Of a stretch of DNA of 64,000 bases, positions 32,104 through 41,321 are shown one piece after another. This DNA is from JBFAPK01 sp040676675 (lineage in GTDB: Bacteria > Actinomycetota > Actinomycetes > Mycobacteriales > Micromonosporaceae). Every line of letters starts with the position of its first letter. Position 1 is the first letter of the stretch. The DNA lies in contig NZ_JBFAPK010000022.1 in assembly GCF_040676675.1 (NCBI RefSeq), forward strand, positions 1 through 64,000, in the 5' to 3' direction. Position numbers and translations under genes: made by a program. The notes below the pieces were generated by a model, which was given only the letters and a program-made list of their open reading frames with translations, had not been told where the DNA came from and made no database searches.

Positions 32104-32709
32104 GTGAAGATTTACGCGGACCGTTCCCCCACCGCCGCCCGCCAGTTCCTCACCGACCTGCTCGTCGTCGCCTGGGTCTACTTCTCGATCCGGGGCGCGA
32201 TATGGCTGCACGACCTGGTCCAGAAGCTCGCCGTACCCGGGCGCAAGCTGGAGGGTGCCGGCGCCGGGCTCGCCGACAACCTCGCCGACGCCGGGAGCAA
32301 GGTGGGCCGGGTACCGCTCGTCGGCCGGGACCTGACCGGCCCGTTCGAGCAGGCCGCCGCGGCGGCCCGTTCGGTCGCCGACGCCGGTCACGACCAGCAG
32401 CAGCTGGTCGGCCAGCTCGCCCTGGCGCTCTCGCTGGCCGCGCTGGCGTTCCCGATCGGCCTGGTGCTCTTCGGCTGGCTGCCGCTGCGGGTGCGCTGGA
32501 TCCGGCGGGCGAGCGCCGCGGCGGCACTGCGCTCGGCGCCGGCCGGCCGGGACCTGCTGGCCCTGCGGGCGCTGGCCACCCAGCCGCTGCGCAAGCTGAC
32601 CCTGCTCGGGCCGGACGTGGCCGAGGCGTGGCGCCGGGGCGACGAGCGGACCACGGAGGCCCTCGCCGCGCTGGAACTGCGCGGACTCGGGCTGCTCCCG
32701 CGCAGGTGA
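32104..32709 (+). CDS. Uncharacterised two-helix membrane protein
   Basis: 201 residues from GTG 32104. Residues about 15-33 and 108-130 are hydrophobic helices; the segment between (LEGAGAGLADNLADAGSKVG onwards) is Ala/Gly-rich and likely outside or coiled. The C-terminal 70 residues are helical and charged. No known domain recognised. Followed by a 55-residue membrane protein gene 28 bases later. Confidence 0.72.
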   Translation: MKIYADRSPTAARQFLTDLLVVAWVYFSIRGAIWLHDLVQKLAVPGRKLEGAGAGLADNLADAGSKVGRVPLVGRDLTGPFEQAAAAARSVADAGHDQQQLVGQLALALSLAALAFPIGLVLFGWLPLRVRWIRRASAAAALRSAPAGRDLLALRALATQPLRKLTLLGPDVAEAWRRGDERTTEALAALELRGLGLLPRR

Positions 32710-32737
32710 CGGCCCCGTCGACCGGTAAGGTCGACGG

Positions 32738-32905
32738 GTGCCATTCGTTCTCGGGATCGTCGGTCTGCTCCTGTTGGCCTACGCGGCGGGCCTGCTCTGG
32801 ATGGTCCGCCGGGGTCGGAAGATCCCGCCGGCGGCCTATCTCGGGGTGGTCGGACTCAACGGGGTCCTGATCGCCGCGCTGCTGGCGTGGGCCGTCGCGA
32901 GGTGA
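32738..32905 (+). CDS. Small membrane protein of 55 residues
   Basis: Opens at GTG 32738 with GGTAAGG about 9 bases upstream and ends at TGA 32905. The translation begins VPFVLGIVGLLLLAYAAGLL, then a basic loop MVRRGRKIPPA, then a second helix NGVLIAALLAWAV. The two-helix hairpin and basic loop look real, and codon use is normal for the genome. Function unknown; probably co-transcribed with the gene before it. Confidence 0.6.
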   Translation: MPFVLGIVGLLLLAYAAGLLWMVRRGRKIPPAAYLGVVGLNGVLIAALLAWAVAR

Positions 32906-32933
32906 CCCGCCCGCCGGTCGGGCCGGCCCCGGC

Positions 32934-34910
32934 TCAGGGCGACGGGATGCGCCGGCGCACGTCCTCGACGGTCGACGGACCGGGCTCCCAGGCGGCGACC
33001 CAGGCCGCGTCTGATTCCGGGGTCACCACCCCCTCCTCGAGGAAGGCGTAGCGGCCCGCGAGGACGCGCCGGGCCGCCGCGGCCTCGACCGAGTCCGTGT
33101 TCTCCCACAGCTCGCGGAAGAGCGTCTCCGCCCGCAGCCGGGCCTGCCGGCTGAAGAGGTCGGCCAGCTCCACTCCCTCCGGCCGGGACTCGCGCTCGGC
33201 CCGGGCCCGTACGCAGACCGCGGAGATCGCGAAGAGCTCCGCGCCGATGTCGACGATCCGGCCCAGGAAGCCCTGCCTGCGCTCCAGGCGCCCCTGCCAG
33301 CGGGACATCCCGTAGAAGGTGGAGCGGGCCAGCTTGCGGCTGGCGCGCTCGACGTACCGCAGGTGGCCGGCGAGCGGGCCGAACTCGGCGTACCCGGTGG
33401 GGGTCTGACCGCGACCGACGGCCAGGGTCGGCAGCCACTTCGCGTAGAAGGCGCCGGCGCGCGCCCCGGCCCGCGCCTTGCGGGCCAGGCCGGCCTCCGG
33501 GTCGATGATGTCACCGGCGACGGAGAGGTGCGCGTCGACCGCCTCCCGCGCGATCAGCAGGTGCATGATCTCGGTGGAGCCCTCAAAGATGCGGTTGATC
33601 CGCAGGTCGCGGAGGATCTGTTCGACGGCGACCGGCCGTTCGCCCCGGGCCGCCAGCGACTCCGCGGTCTCGTAGCCGCGCCCGCCGCGGATCTGGACCA
33701 GCTCGTCCGCGATCCGCCAGGCCATCTCGCTCGCGTACAGCTTGATCAGCGCCGCCTCGATCCGGATGTCGTTGCGCTCGTCGTCGGCGAGCAGGCAGCA
33801 GAGGTCGAGCATCGCCTCCATGCCGTACGTGGTCGCGGCGACGAAGGCGATCTTCTTCGCCACCGCCTCGTGCTCGCCGACCGGCCGCCCCCACTGGACC
33901 CGGTCGGCGGCCCACTCGCGGGCCACGTTCAGCGACCACTTCCCGGCGCCGACGCACATCGCCGGCAACGAGAGCCGACCGGTGTTCAGGGTGGTCAGGG
34001 CGATCCGCAGGCCGCGGCCCTCGCCGCCGATGACGTTCTCCTTCGGTACGAAGACGTCGTGGAACCGGGTCAGGCTGTTCTCCAGGCCGCGCAGGCCGAG
34101 GAAGGCGTTGCGCCGCTCGACGGTGATGCCCGGCGAGTCGGCCTCGACCACGAACGCCGTGATGCCCCCGCGCCGCCCCTCGCCGGCCGGCACCCGGGCC
34201 ATCACCACCAGCAGGTTCGCCACGCTGCCGTTGGTGGCCCAGAGCTTCACCCCGTTGAGGCGGTAGCCGGTGCCGTCCTCGGTGGGCTCGGCCGTGGTGG
34301 CCAGCCGCGCCGGGTCGGAGCCGACGTCCGGCTCGGTGAGCAGGAAGGCGGAGACCTCCCCCGCGGCGAGCCGGGGCAGGAACGCGCGCTTCTGCTCCTC
34401 GGTGCCGAAGAGCTTCAGTGGCTGCGGTACGCCGATCGACTGGTGCGCCGAGAGCAGGGCGCTGATCGCGGGGCTGACCGAGCCGACGAGCATCAGCGCC
34501 CGGCAGTAGTGGAGGTTGGTCAGGCCGAGGCCGCCGTACTTCTTGTCGATCTTCATGCCGAAGGCGCCGAGCCGGGCCAGCCCGTGGAAGACCTCGTCCG
34601 GAATGGACGCCTCCCGCTCGATGCGCTCCCCGTCCACCTCCCGGCGGACGTACGCGTCGAGCCGGCCGAGGAACTCCTCGGCCTCGGCCGTCCGGTCCGG
34701 ATCGGGGCGCGGCCAGGGGTCGATCAGGTCGAGCCGGAATCGGCCGAGGAAGAGTTCCTTGCCGAAGCTCGGCTTGCCCCATTCGGATTCCCGGGCCGCC
34801 TCGGCGACCTGGCGGGCCTCGCGCTCGGAGACCTGGCCGGCCTCCCTGGGTAGCGGGCCGACGCCGTCCGGCTCGCCCGCGGCGGGGCGACTGTCCTGGG
34901 TGGTGGTCAT
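32934..34910 (-). CDS. Acyl-CoA dehydrogenase with C-terminal extension
   Basis: 658 residues from ATG 34910; the frame extends 18 codons upstream without a ribosome site. Family motifs are FLLTEPDVGSDPARL, GYRLNGVKLWATNGSVA, and DLRINRIFEGSTEIM. The catalytic base Glu sits in this last block or its usual equivalent. The first 60 residues form an unusual charged leader (SEREARQVAEAARESEWGK). The last 150 residues (from about 490) are a helical extension as in VLCAD-type enzymes, which oxidise long-chain acyl-CoA with FAD and are often membrane-associated. Confidence 0.92.
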   Translation of the reverse strand: MTTTQDSRPAAGEPDGVGPLPREAGQVSEREARQVAEAARESEWGKPSFGKELFLGRFRLDLIDPWPRPDPDRTAEAEEFLGRLDAYVRREVDGERIEREASIPDEVFHGLARLGAFGMKIDKKYGGLGLTNLHYCRALMLVGSVSPAISALLSAHQSIGVPQPLKLFGTEEQKRAFLPRLAAGEVSAFLLTEPDVGSDPARLATTAEPTEDGTGYRLNGVKLWATNGSVANLLVVMARVPAGEGRRGGITAFVVEADSPGITVERRNAFLGLRGLENSLTRFHDVFVPKENVIGGEGRGLRIALTTLNTGRLSLPAMCVGAGKWSLNVAREWAADRVQWGRPVGEHEAVAKKIAFVAATTYGMEAMLDLCCLLADDERNDIRIEAALIKLYASEMAWRIADELVQIRGGRGYETAESLAARGERPVAVEQILRDLRINRIFEGSTEIMHLLIAREAVDAHLSVAGDIIDPEAGLARKARAGARAGAFYAKWLPTLAVGRGQTPTGYAEFGPLAGHLRYVERASRKLARSTFYGMSRWQGRLERRQGFLGRIVDIGAELFAISAVCVRARAERESRPEGVELADLFSRQARLRAETLFRELWENTDSVEAAAARRVLAGRYAFLEEGVVTPESDAAWVAAWEPGPSTVEDVRRRIPSP

Positions 34911-35055
34911 GGCAAACCCCCTTGACCTGGGTACGGCTACGCGGAGGTGACCGTCACCGGCCACCGTACCCCGGCTTGTTACCCAGCAGTAGTGTCAGCT
35001 ATCCGCGACGGCCACAGGGGCGCCGGACGGGTACCCGCCCGCTACCATCCGGCGC

Positions 35056-35514
35056 GTGGTCACGTCGTCGATCGGCTGCTACTCGTGCACGCAGAACGAG
35101 CGGTTCGACACGCTACCCGTACGCGAGCGGGTGGGCGCGGACGAGCACTGGCGGGTGGCGCACGCCTTCGACACCGCCCTGCCCGGCTGGCTGGTGCTGG
35201 TCCCGCGCCGGCATGTGACGGCGGTCGCCGACCTCACCGACGCCGAGGCGGCCACCCTCGGCCCGTGGCAGGTACGGCTCTCCCGGGCTCTGCGCGAGGT
35301 CACCGGCTGCGTCAAGACGTACGTGGCCCAGTTCGCCGAGGCCGAGGGCTTCGCCCACGTCCATTTCCACGTGATCCCGAGGATGGCCGACCTGCCAGCC
35401 GGGCGGCGCGGTCCGCGCATCTTCGACCTGCTGGGCTCCGGCGAGCCGGCGCCGGACGACCGGATCGCGACGGTGGCGGCGGCGCTTTCGGCCCGCCTCG
35501 CGGAGACCCGGTAG
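35056..35514 (+). CDS. HIT-domain protein
   Basis: 152 residues from GTG 35056. The catalytic histidine triad HVHFHVIPR lies near residue 101, after the core RVAHAFDTALPGWLVLVPRRH. HIT proteins hydrolyse or transfer nucleotides (for example AppppA or AMP-linked substrates). An N-terminal CYSC pair (residues 8-11) is an uncommon addition that could bind metal with His residues. The stop codon is inside a strong hairpin. Confidence 0.88.
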   Translation: MVTSSIGCYSCTQNERFDTLPVRERVGADEHWRVAHAFDTALPGWLVLVPRRHVTAVADLTDAEAATLGPWQVRLSRALREVTGCVKTYVAQFAEAEGFAHVHFHVIPRMADLPAGRRGPRIFDLLGSGEPAPDDRIATVAAALSARLAETR

Positions 35515-35534
35515 CCGGGTCGCCCGGCTACCGG
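35508..35534 (+). terminator. Hairpin overlapping the HIT gene stop
   Basis: Perfect 12-base arms at 35508-35519 and 35523-35534 with a 3-base loop (TCG) span the TAG stop codon. The stem is GC-rich and no T-tract follows, so it would be an atypical terminator or an mRNA 3'-end protector. Confidence 0.5.
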
Positions 35535-35636
35535 AGACCCGGTGGCGGTAGTTCGGGCGCCTGGCTCATCCCCAGACCCGGCGCCTCGCGGCCGTGCGGG
35601 CGCCCGGCCTCGTCGTACCCCGGCGCCCGTGGCGGG

Positions 35637-36191
35637 TCATTCGCCCGGCGCGACCGGGGTGTCCTCGTCCTCGTCGTCGTCGTCGGTCCAGCGCCGGGCC
35701 CGGGCGAGCGGCAGTCCGGCCCAGTAGGTCAGGAACCAGAGCCCGGTCAGTCCGCTCAGGACAGCGGCCACCGCGCGCGGCAGGATGAAGTCGGTGACCA
35801 GCAGCACCGAGCTGACCATCGAGATCAGCATGAAGGCGAGGCCGCCGCTGGCGACGCTGTGCGAGTACTTGACCAACTCGGGCTTGCGCCCCTGACGGAA
35901 CAGGGCGCGGTGGAACGCCACCGGCGAAATGATCAGAGCCGTGGCCGCGGCGGCGCTCAGCAGCGCCACCACGTAGACGTCCTTCTGGAACTCGGTGACC
36001 TTCGGGAAGCCGTTGCTGAAGGGAAGGGTGAGCAGGAAGGCGAAGAGGATCTGGACCCCCGTCTGCGCCACCCGCAACTCCTGCAACAGGTCGCTGAAGT
36101 TGCGCTGCCACCGCTGCTTCTCCGTCTCCCGGGACACTCCGGGCCACCTCCGGTCCGCCGTCGTTTCCGGCGATGTTTGCCCCCCGCCCAC
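35637..36191 (-). CDS. DUF6328-type four-helix membrane protein
   Basis: 184 residues; GTG 36191 starts the frame, but VSRETEKQRW (GTG near 36134) is another candidate. The stretch NFSDLLQELRVAQTGVQILF followed by AFLLTLPFSNGF is characteristic of an actinobacterial membrane family that I recall as DUF6328. Four hydrophobic segments are seen, with an acidic C-terminal tail (TDDDDEDEDT). Function unknown. It is divergent from the MerR gene. Confidence 0.82.
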   Translation of the reverse strand: MGGGQTSPETTADRRWPGVSRETEKQRWQRNFSDLLQELRVAQTGVQILFAFLLTLPFSNGFPKVTEFQKDVYVVALLSAAAATALIISPVAFHRALFRQGRKPELVKYSHSVASGGLAFMLISMVSSVLLVTDFILPRAVAAVLSGLTGLWFLTYWAGLPLARARRWTDDDDEDEDTPVAPGE

Positions 36192-36274
36192 TCCCGCGAA
36201 ACGCGAAATCCACTCGGCCGGACCCGGGAAAATGGGCTTGAGTCTCCAGCCGCTGGAAGGTCGACGCTGATCTC

Positions 36275-37189
36275 GTGAACGACCGCAGACCCCTGTTCAC
36301 CATCGGACAGCTCGCCGCGCGCACCGGCCTGCCGGTACGCACCATTCGGTTCTGGTCCGACAGCGGCCTCGTGCCGCCGGCGGGACGCTCCGCCGGCGGG
36401 TACCGCCTCTACGACACCGAGGCGGTCGCCCGCCTGGACCTGCTGCGGACCCTGCGCGAGCTGGGTCTGGATCTCGGCGCCGTGCGGGAGATCCTCACCC
36501 GGCAGAGCACGGTCGGCGATGTCGCCCGGGCGCACGTACGGGCACTGGACGCCCGGATCCGCGCTCTGCAGGTCCAGCGGGCGGTACTGCGGTCGGTCGC
36601 GCAACGGAACAGCACGACCGAGGAGTTGAGACTCATGCACGATTTGGCCCGCCTCTCCGCCGAGGAGCGGCAGCGGATGATCGACGATTTCGTGGACCGC
36701 GCGTTCGAGGGGATCGACCCGCAGGCACCGGGGGCCCGGATCGCCCAGGGGATGCGGCAGCTGCCGGCCGAGCTGCCGGCGGATCCGGCGCCCGAGCAGG
36801 TGGACGCCTGGCTGGAACTCGCCGAGCTGGTCGGCGACCCGAGCTTCGCCGACCGGGTACGCCAGATGGCGCTGGCCGGCGCCGCCGCGCCGGCGGACGC
36901 CGGCCAGGGGGGATACGAGCCGTCGGCCGTGCTCGAACACGCCGGACCGGCGGTGGCGGACGGGGTCGACCCCCGCTCGCCCGAGGGACGGGCGGTGCTG
37001 GACCGGATCGTGGACCCGGGCCTGCCGGCTGCCGAGCGGGACCGCCTCGCCGACCAGGTGGAGACGTTCACCGACCGCCGGGTGGAGCGGTACTGGCAGC
37101 TCGTCGGGGTGCTCAACGGCCGCCCACCGTTCCCGTCCCAGGTTCCCGTCTTCGAGTGGTTCGTCGCCGCGCTGCGCGCCCACGCGTAG
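36275..37189 (+). CDS. MerR-family transcriptional regulator
   Basis: 304 residues from GTG 36275. The winged helix is typical: FTIGQLAARTGLPVRTIRFW, SDSGLVPPAGRSAGGYRLYD and LRTLRELGLDLGAVREIL. A dimerisation helix follows to about residue 125. The remaining 180 residues form an effector domain with no recognised ligand motif and no Cys-rich metal loop, so this is a drug- or redox-type MerR and not a metal sensor. Confidence 0.9.
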   Translation: MNDRRPLFTIGQLAARTGLPVRTIRFWSDSGLVPPAGRSAGGYRLYDTEAVARLDLLRTLRELGLDLGAVREILTRQSTVGDVARAHVRALDARIRALQVQRAVLRSVAQRNSTTEELRLMHDLARLSAEERQRMIDDFVDRAFEGIDPQAPGARIAQGMRQLPAELPADPAPEQVDAWLELAELVGDPSFADRVRQMALAGAAAPADAGQGGYEPSAVLEHAGPAVADGVDPRSPEGRAVLDRIVDPGLPAAERDRLADQVETFTDRRVERYWQLVGVLNGRPPFPSQVPVFEWFVAALRAHA

Positions 37190-37389
37190 CGGACCCGGTT
37201 CCCGGGGCTCGCCCGTAGCGAGCCGGGCCCGGGCCGTGTCCCGGGCGGCGACCGTGGGTCGCGGGGCGGTCGCACGCCGTCCCGCGACCTTCGCCCTGTC
37301 GGCCCACGGAAGCCCCCGTGATGCCGGTGCCGTGGGTGTCGGCCCTGGCTGCCGACGAGGGCGGCGAACGAAACGGTCCGGCGGTCCGG

Positions 37390-37412
37390 TAAGATATGGA
37401 CCGCTGGTCCAT
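37390..37412 (+). promoter_or_regulatory. -10-like TAAGAT and ATGGACC-N3-GGTCCAT operator
   Basis: TAAGAT at 37390-37395 resembles a -10 element and abuts a perfect 7+3+7 palindrome, ATGGACCGCTGGTCCAT, at 37396-37412. It lies 21 bases before the TetR start. Such symmetry and overlap with the promoter indicate autorepression by the TetR protein and control of the two downstream genes. Confidence 0.7.
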
Positions 37413-37432
37413 TTGTGTACGGGGGTGTGGCG

Positions 37433-38026
37433 GTGGCCGAACGGGCGGATGCTGTCCGTAACCGTGCCGCGGTACTGAGCGCCGCGGAAGCGCTGTTCCA
37501 GCGCGAGGATCTGGACCACGTCAGCCTCGCCCGCATCGCCGAGGCGGCCGGCGTCGGCAAGGCCACGGTCGTGCGCCGCTTCGGCGACCTGCTGGGCCTG
37601 GTCGGCGCGCTCATCGCGCCGCGCGTCACCGCCCTCCAGGACCGCGTGCGATCCGGAGAACCCCCGCTCGGGCCCGGCGGAGACCCCGTCGTACGCCTGC
37701 ACGTCTATCTCGACGCGCTGTTCGACTTCGTCCTGGAGAACCGCAGGCTCATCCGCGCGCTGGAGCAGTACGGGCCGTACGCCTACTACGCCAATCCCGC
37801 CAGCCAGTTCTGGATCGACGAACTCGCCGACCGGATCCACGCGGCACGGCCGACGGTCGACGCCGGGTACCTCGCCCACGCCGTCTTCACCGCGCTCCGC
37901 GCCGATGTCGTCGACTACCTCCGCGAGCACCGGCACATGGACACCGACCGGATCCGCGCGGGCGTACACGCCCTCGCCGACCCGCCGGACCCCACGCCCG
38001 GGCCACCCCTACCCGGGCGATCCTGA
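37433..38026 (+). CDS. TetR-family transcriptional regulator
   Basis: About 197 residues from GTG 37433, chosen because GGGGGT lies 7 bases upstream; GTG 37427 and 37415 are alternatives. The HTH is AAEALFQREDLDHVSLARIA followed by EAAGVGKATVVRRFGD. The effector domain is aromatic-rich (ALEQYGPYAYYANPASQFW). Heads a three-gene operon with an aldo/keto reductase (18 bases later) and an alcohol dehydrogenase. Confidence 0.9.
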   Translation: MAERADAVRNRAAVLSAAEALFQREDLDHVSLARIAEAAGVGKATVVRRFGDLLGLVGALIAPRVTALQDRVRSGEPPLGPGGDPVVRLHVYLDALFDFVLENRRLIRALEQYGPYAYYANPASQFWIDELADRIHAARPTVDAGYLAHAVFTALRADVVDYLREHRHMDTDRIRAGVHALADPPDPTPGPPLPGRS

Positions 38027-38044
38027 CGAGGAAAGAGAACAGAC

Positions 38045-38995
38045 ATGGCAGAGACGATGAACCTCGCCCTCGGCGCGATGCGCTTCGGCAGCCAGGTGCC
38101 CGAGCGGACCGCGTTCGAGCTGCTCGACCGGTACGTCGACGCGGGCGGCACGCTGATCGACACGGCGAACTGCTACGCGTTCTGGGCCGACCCGGACGGT
38201 GCCGGCGGCCACAGCGAACGGGTGATCGGCGAATGGCTGGCCCGGCGTCCCGGTCTCCGTGACCGGGTGCGGCTCAGCACGAAGCTGGGCGCCCAGCCGG
38301 TCGGCCCGGGCACCTGGCCGGACAACCGGGAAGGGCTCTCGGCCCAGGCGATCAAGACGGCGGTCGAGGGCAGTCTCCAGCGTCTGCGTACCGATCGGCT
38401 CGACCTGCTCTGGACGCACATGGAGGACCGGTCGGTGCCGCTGGAGGAGACCGGGCAGGCGCTGGCGGAGCTCGTCACGTCCGGAGCCGTCGACAGGCTC
38501 GGCGCGTCCAACCACGCCCTCTGGCGGGTGGAGCGCGCTCGCGGCGTCGCCAGGACGAACGGATGGCCGGGCTACACCGCGTTGCAGCTGCGGCACTCGT
38601 ACGTCAGCCCGCGCCCGGGCGCGCCCGTTCCCGACCAGAGCCACCGCTTCGGCTGGGTGACGGACGACGTGCTCGACTACGTCAGCTCGGATGGCGAACT
38701 CGTCCTCTGGGCGTACACCCCGCTGCTCAACGGCGCCTACACCCGCGACGACCGGCCGCTGCCCGAGGCGTACGACCATCCGGGCACGGCCCGGCGGCTG
38801 GCCATGCTCGCCGAGGTCGCCGACGAACTGGGCGTCACCCGCAACCAGGTCGTGCTCGCCTGGCTGACCGGGGGCGTCCCCGCGGTGACGCCGATCGTCG
38901 GAGTCAGCGGCGTCGCCCAGCTAGAGGAGGCCCTGGCGGGTGCCGCCCTGGTGCTCCCGGAGGCGCTACGCGCGCGGCTGGACGCGGCCGCGTGA
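38045..38995 (+). CDS. Aldo/keto reductase
   Basis: 316 residues from ATG 38045 with GAGGAAAGAG upstream. TIM-barrel NADPH reductase: LALGAMRFGSQVPERTAFEL, catalytic Asp and Tyr in LIDTANCYAFW, Lys in VRLSTKLGAQP, His in LLWTHMEDRS, and the cofactor end VTPIVGVSGVAQLEEAL. Substrate unknown. Part of the TetR-controlled operon, which probably detoxifies a carbonyl compound. Confidence 0.9.
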   Translation: MAETMNLALGAMRFGSQVPERTAFELLDRYVDAGGTLIDTANCYAFWADPDGAGGHSERVIGEWLARRPGLRDRVRLSTKLGAQPVGPGTWPDNREGLSAQAIKTAVEGSLQRLRTDRLDLLWTHMEDRSVPLEETGQALAELVTSGAVDRLGASNHALWRVERARGVARTNGWPGYTALQLRHSYVSPRPGAPVPDQSHRFGWVTDDVLDYVSSDGELVLWAYTPLLNGAYTRDDRPLPEAYDHPGTARRLAMLAEVADELGVTRNQVVLAWLTGGVPAVTPIVGVSGVAQLEEALAGAALVLPEALRARLDAAA

Positions 38996-39041
38996 ACCCG
39001 GTCCGACGGCTCGGCAACGACGGTCCCGCGGATTGGAGTGG

Positions 39042-39959
39042 ATGATGAAGGCAGTGGTCTTCTTCGAGTACGGCGACACCGACGTACTGCGGCTGGCGGA
39101 GCTGCCGGCGCCGGAGCCCGGCCCCGGCGAGGTCCGGATCGAGGTACGGGCGGCCGGTGTCAATCCGATCGACTGGAAGATCCGCAGCGGCGCCCTGGCC
39201 GAGGTGATGCCGGTACCGCTGCCGGCGGTGCCCGGAGTGGACGTGGCCGGCGTGGTCGACCGCGTCGGGCCGGACGTGGTCGACGTCGAGCCCGGTGACG
39301 AGGTGTTCGGCAAGGCGACCTCGGGCAGCTACGCCCAGCTGGCCCTCGCCAGGCGCGACGCCATCGCCCGTAAGCCCGCCCCGCTCTCCTGGGAGCTGGC
39401 GGCGGCCCTGCCGGTGGCCGCCACCACGGCCCACCACGCCCTCGCCCACCTGCGCCTGTCGCCGGGCGACACGATCGTGGTCGACGGTGCGGCAGGCGGC
39501 GTCGGGACGGTGGCCGTGCAGCTCGCCACGCGGCGCGGGGCAACCGTGATCGGCACCGCCAGCCCGCGCAACCACGACTACCTGCGGTCCATCGGCGCCG
39601 TACCCGTCACCTACGGGGACGGCCTCGCCGAGCGGGTACGGCGGGTCGCGCCCGACGGTGTGGCCGCCGCGCTGGACGCCTCGGGGCGCGGTTCGCTACC
39701 CGCCCTGGTCGAGCTGACCGGCGACCGGGACCAGGTCGTCACCATCGCCGACCCCAGCGCCGCGGACCTCGGCGTGCGCTACCTCTACGACGAACCACGC
39801 GAGATGCCGCGCATTCTCGCCGAAGCGGCCGCGATGGTCGTCGCCGGCAACCTCACCATGCCCGTCGCCGGCACGTACCCCATGGCCGACGCCGCCGACG
39901 CGCACCGCGACAGCCAGGCCGGACACGTACGCGGGAAGATCGTCCTCGCCGCGATGTAG
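39042..39959 (+). CDS. Zinc-free medium-chain dehydrogenase/quinone oxidoreductase
   Basis: About 305 residues from ATG 39042 or 39045, with GGAG upstream. The MDR fold is clear: GEVRIEVRAAGVNPIDWKIRSG, PGVDVAGVVDRVG, and the NADPH-binding VVDGAAGGVGTVAVQLA near residue 147. No structural zinc Cys cluster is present, as in quinone oxidoreductases. Last gene of the TetR operon, 46 bases after the aldo/keto reductase stop. Confidence 0.9.
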   Translation: MMKAVVFFEYGDTDVLRLAELPAPEPGPGEVRIEVRAAGVNPIDWKIRSGALAEVMPVPLPAVPGVDVAGVVDRVGPDVVDVEPGDEVFGKATSGSYAQLALARRDAIARKPAPLSWELAAALPVAATTAHHALAHLRLSPGDTIVVDGAAGGVGTVAVQLATRRGATVIGTASPRNHDYLRSIGAVPVTYGDGLAERVRRVAPDGVAAALDASGRGSLPALVELTGDRDQVVTIADPSAADLGVRYLYDEPREMPRILAEAAAMVVAGNLTMPVAGTYPMADAADAHRDSQAGHVRGKIVLAAM

Positions 39960-40076
39960 CCGGCGGCGGCCGTCGCCGGCCGGCTCGGGCGAGCGCCGGC
40001 GGGTGTCCCGGCGTTCCGGCGTTCCAGGCGATCGCCGGCGGGAGTCACGTCGTTCCCGGGCGACCGCGCTGCCTTG

Positions 40077-41321
40077 TCACGCGTCGAGGCGGGCTGCCCG
40101 GACGGTGAGGTGCCGCCGCTCGGGCAGGCTCGTCGCCCGGCGGGCCGCGGCCCGGTAGTCCGCCGCGGCCTCGGCCCGCCGGTCGGCCAGCTCCAGCAGG
40201 TGGGCCCGGGTGGCGAGCAGCCGGTGGTGACGGGCCATCCGGTTGTCGGACTCCAGCGTGGCGAGCAGCTCCAGCCCGGCGGCCGGCCCGCGCACCATCG
40301 CCACGGCGACCGCCCGGTTGAGGGTCACCATCGGGTTGGGCGCGATCCGCTCCAGCAGGTCGTACAGGCCGAGGATCTGCGGCCAGTCCGTGGCCGTCAC
40401 GTCCTCCGCCTCGTCGTGGACCGCGGCGATCGCCGCCTGCAACTGGTACGGCCCGACGCGCCCCTGGCGCAGCGCGCCGCCCACCAGTTCGACCCCCTCG
40501 GCGATGCGCTCCCGGTCCCAGCGGCTCCGGTCCTGCTCGGCCAGCGGCACGAGGCTCCCGTCCGGCCGGGTGCGCGCCGCCCGTCGGGCGTCGGTCAGCA
40601 GCATGAGGGCGAGCAGCCCGGCCACCTCCGGGTCGTCCGGCAGCAGGCGTCGCAGCCAGCGGGTGAGCCGGATCGCCTCGTCGGAGAGGGCGGGCGCGGT
40701 GAGGTCCGGGCCGCCGCTGGCGGTGTAGCCCTCGTTGAAGATCAGGTACAGCACGTGCAGGACGACGCCTACCCGCTCGGCCCGCTTCGGCCCCGTCGGC
40801 GCCTCGAACGACATCCCGGCGGCCCGGATGCTCTGCTTGGCCCGGCTGATCCGCTGGGCCATCGTCGCCTCGGGCACCAGGAACGCCGCGGCGATCTGCG
40901 CGGTGCTCAGGCCGCCGACCGCGCGCAGCGTCAGCGCGATCTGGCTGGGCGCGGAGAGCGCCGGATGGCAGCAGAGGAAGAGCAGCGCCAGCGAGTCGTC
41001 CCGGTCGGTACCCGGATCGGCGTCGGCCGGGCCGCCGAGCAGCTCCGCCTGGGGTGTCGCCGCCGCCAACTGCTGCTCGCGGCGGCGGCGGGACAGCTCG
41101 CTGCGTATCTGGTCGAGCAACCGGCGGACGGCGACGGTGATCAACCAGCCTCGGGGGTTCTCCGGAATCCCCTCCGCCCGCCAGCGCAGGGCCGCCGCCA
41201 GCAGCGCCTCCTGGGTGGCGTCCTCGCACTGGTCGAACTGCCCGTACCGGCGCACGAGCACGGCGAGGACCTGCGGCGCGAGTTCGCGCAGCAGGTCCTC
41301 CGCCCGGTGGTCCTGACTCAC
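40077..41321 (-). CDS. ECF sigma factor with C-terminal TPR-like extension (ECF42 type)
   Basis: 414 residues from GTG 41321. Region 2 (LLRELAPQVLAVLVRRYGQF, then DATQEALLAAALRW) and region 4 (AVGGLSTAQIAAAFLVPEATMAQRISRAK) are followed by about 210 extra helical residues. Sigma factors with this extension and a DGPF/YCII gene alongside belong to the ECF42 group in established classifications; no anti-sigma factor is involved and the extension is needed for activity. The gene overlaps the DGPF gene by 4 bases (GTGA). Confidence 0.92.
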   Translation of the reverse strand: MSQDHRAEDLLRELAPQVLAVLVRRYGQFDQCEDATQEALLAAALRWRAEGIPENPRGWLITVAVRRLLDQIRSELSRRRREQQLAAATPQAELLGGPADADPGTDRDDSLALLFLCCHPALSAPSQIALTLRAVGGLSTAQIAAAFLVPEATMAQRISRAKQSIRAAGMSFEAPTGPKRAERVGVVLHVLYLIFNEGYTASGGPDLTAPALSDEAIRLTRWLRRLLPDDPEVAGLLALMLLTDARRAARTRPDGSLVPLAEQDRSRWDRERIAEGVELVGGALRQGRVGPYQLQAAIAAVHDEAEDVTATDWPQILGLYDLLERIAPNPMVTLNRAVAVAMVRGPAAGLELLATLESDNRMARHHRLLATRAHLLELADRRAEAAADYRAAARRATSLPERRHLTVRAARLDA

